Assembly (NCBI RefSeq): GCF_014838825.1
Contig: NZ_JACYMO010000006.1
Coordinates: 62,001-126,000 of the forward strand
DNA from: Erwinia persicina
Lineage (GTDB): Bacteria; Pseudomonadota; Gammaproteobacteria; Enterobacterales; Enterobacteriaceae
Direction: 5' to 3'
DNA length: 64,000 nt
This document shows, one piece after another, positions 63,401 to 64,000 of the stretch. The stretch's first letter is position 1; the number at the start of each line of letters is the position of its first letter. Made by a program: the position numbers and the translations under genes. A model generated the notes under the pieces. The model saw nothing but the letters and a program-made list of their open reading frames with translations, had not been told where the DNA came from and searched no databases.

Positions 63401-64000
63401 GTAGCCGACTTGCTTGACTCTAGCATAGTGATAAAGCAAGCGGTCAATACCTCTGATTGAAGATCATCGAATCGCTCTATCTTTTCTAATTCACTCCAGT
63501 TTTCTGGTGAGTCTAGAACAAAGTTGAACAAATGTTTGTAAAGGCTTCCTCTGCCAGCTCTGCCATTTAAGGTAGGCTCTACTTTTTCTCTTTTCAACGT
63601 GTCTAGTTGGGGCACGCCCGCTAAATGTGAGAAAATGAAGGCAAGGTCATTATCGCAGCTATCTGATTGAACAAGACTCATAAACTCAGTAATAGCCAGG
63701 TTTTTTTGTGTGTCGGTTGAGTCAGCAAAGTTTTTTGAGACTTTGTCTACAGCGTATTTGGATTGTGAACGATAACTGTTAAAATCTTCAGAGAAATTAC
63801 TTATTTTTGTTATTACTGTTTTATCATAGTTTATCTCTAGTCCGAGGAGTTCAAGTTCTGTATGTAATGTTTTAAGCGCAACATTTGCAGATTCTTCAGT
63901 AGGTGCTACGAAGAAAATATCATCTACGTACCGTTGGTATAGTTGTAATTCTTCCTTTTGAATTTTTGCGTCGAATTGTTGGTCAAGATTGTCAAGATAC
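60469..64000 (-). CDS. Giant defence-type reverse transcriptase with C-terminal PRTase-like domain (5' end outside window)
   Basis: The frame is open to the window edge; 1176 residues are visible and the N-terminus is missing. Numbered from the edge, residues ~20-65 are the end of a reverse transcriptase palm: YVDD at 24-27 (63919-63930) in RYVDDIFF, then LLGLEINYDKT at 51-61, the usual next motif. Residues ~65-890 look mainly helical, without a domain I can name. Residues ~895-1090 resemble a phosphoribosyltransferase fold: KWLSAIPKK helix region, then IITDNIITGSQI (~993-1004) like the PRPP loop. The gene is strongly AT-rich, unlike the chromosome before 58139. The length and accessory domains suit a defence-associated (UG/Abi-like) enzyme rather than a group II intron or retron. 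An ATG at 63681 is internal, not the start. Confidence 0.8.
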   Translation of the reverse strand, partial: YLDNLDQQFDAKIQKEELQLYQRYVDDIFFVAPTEESANVALKTLHTELELLGLEINYDKTVITKISNFSEDFNSYRSQSKYAVDKVSKNFADSTDTQKNLAITEFMSLVQSDSCDNDLAFIFSHLAGVPQLDTLKREKVEPTLNGRAGRGSLYKHLFNFVLDSPENWSELEKIERFDDLQSEVLTACFITMLESSKSATEALKHLVTQIEEKLSDSELTHENLAHLALVFDAKINLKKISSTTIINCLKSIPDVDTINVTTELIEQLNTSLNDIKLLPDFIEAIYPLCASPKIKNKELNNLAITFYAKLSTDQANGKLATSTQPEIKSPSTTSKYYYLLCLFSISDKNKSIDLLINAWKYCAHIFNTCDTETTHKSQDWFKKINSIDYSEEKALFIISSIVDGNIFRGLYDRSKVFEKFHNLLLIYITFQDNNLKSTDIKKALEELKYKANFYNWLIEKDGTLLFPTTNKSWFEKNIIENSSIILKKGNSILFRKPTTNFHPSSLPESEHNGYSEVIVEYNPADLNTLSDTLSGKTTAQKLKKLLEIIDYCKNSDTYPNIFCRDRILNYSTSLPFSNELMNSRTILFEDKNENIETLANNQKNFIRSFFRSEPDETGLLPIKEKYIDNLEDDFNIVEFIKHLSLQLEETNIVEDNFHFDIAAAAALYLCLKETDTVRRIDKFVNQYHRFNQSNNDRHIYAIDQKTNPLDGTPIQLLHTVEVSLKLIPLEVTPSLALYIHKDIQQYKQRLISLVELHNSEAPALDINKFIRVYPRISPLSESLNINNKDYKFKNIKLINLTTNEIHPFEARHSVAISSSEHIYFFENATDTYIASINSAISKIYDSIVKRAEKTTNTGVPAKSYPASIFDEKSIVCLNNFDSAIDVISQHRDIPKTDAQKNLVKWLSAIPKKFHQMLVTLISAHVVMREEDINNFAKKVEELLNDKNANPFLIKRVGDYNGTHRILFKYTTIGRNIENLSPLRISENADNATIITDNIITGSQIISSLKFYLSVNEPRPNANNFDIPKESQESLKNTLQGLKSINICTILYTPTALQNIENELKELIDKNITVNIICGKDIGDDALFGSTSKIGEKEKDSIRSTLRDLEAMQELYNHLDTIRVFKQAIASIDDEINKTNLVARHQSLPKKCFNFLRAGLRHEATCHPLIRVLELNE

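Noticed and set aside
63681-63683. ATG as the start of the large minus-strand protein
   Set aside because: The same frame continues without a stop to the window edge and contains the YVDD and EINYDKT motifs, so the ATG is internal.

Overview
The window is chromosomal DNA of a gammaproteobacterium of the order Enterobacterales. It fits Erwiniaceae (Erwinia/Pantoea-like) best. The gene order from purL to guaA follows the Escherichia coli order closely, protein matches are near-collinear, and core codon use is moderately GC-rich. Lineage-specific additions (a PQQ glucose dehydrogenase, a FAD/cytochrome c dehydrogenase pair, murQP beside pgpC, a pilW-type lipoprotein gene) point away from E. coli itself. 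The assignment comes from gene content read by eye, not from a search.

Layout. (1) 160-3611: MurNAc recycling (murQ, murP), pgpC and tadA. (2) 3655-9267: mltF facing away from purL. (3) 9268-13926: the sRNA gene glmY with a sigma-54 promoter and GlrR-type sites, then glrK-qseG-glrR and glnB. (4) 14083-17147: an inserted operon for a Tat-exported FAD oxidoreductase and a tri-haem cytochrome c. (5) 17238-21268: hmp and glyA, divergent with NsrR-like and PurR-like sites, then hcaT. (6) 21269-26056: csiE, a ZevA/ZevB-like metal transport pair behind a Zur-box-like palindrome, suhB and trmJ. (7) 26225-31307: iscR-iscS, then directly pepB, sseB and sseA; iscU, iscA, hscB, hscA, fdx and iscX are not here. 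(8) 31490-46082: a giant alpha-2-macroglobulin, pbpC, ndk, rlmN, a PilW-like lipoprotein, rodZ, ispG and hisS. (9) 46120-53419: yfgM, bamB, der, yfgJ, gcd and one unrecognised gene. (10) 53450-58138: xseA divergent from guaB-guaA.

At the 3' end of guaA the character changes abruptly. From about 58139 to the window end the DNA is AT-rich apart from an insertion sequence. It holds a P4-type integrase gene cut off by an intact IS3-family element, and then, on the minus strand, a very large open frame that runs off the window. The visible 1176 residues of that protein begin inside a reverse transcriptase palm (YVDD motif). They continue through a long, probably helical region and end with a domain whose motif resembles the PRPP loop of phosphoribosyltransferases. 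This looks like a defence-type reverse transcriptase on a genomic island in the guaA hotspot, and it is the best candidate for an undescribed system here.

Regulatory logic visible in the sequence: PurR-like boxes precede purL, glyA and guaB; an NsrR-like box precedes hmp; three tandem 25-bp IscR-type repeats precede iscR; a Zur-like box precedes the Zev-like pair; and GlrR-type sites plus a sigma-54 promoter precede glmY, which lies next to the genes of its own regulators.
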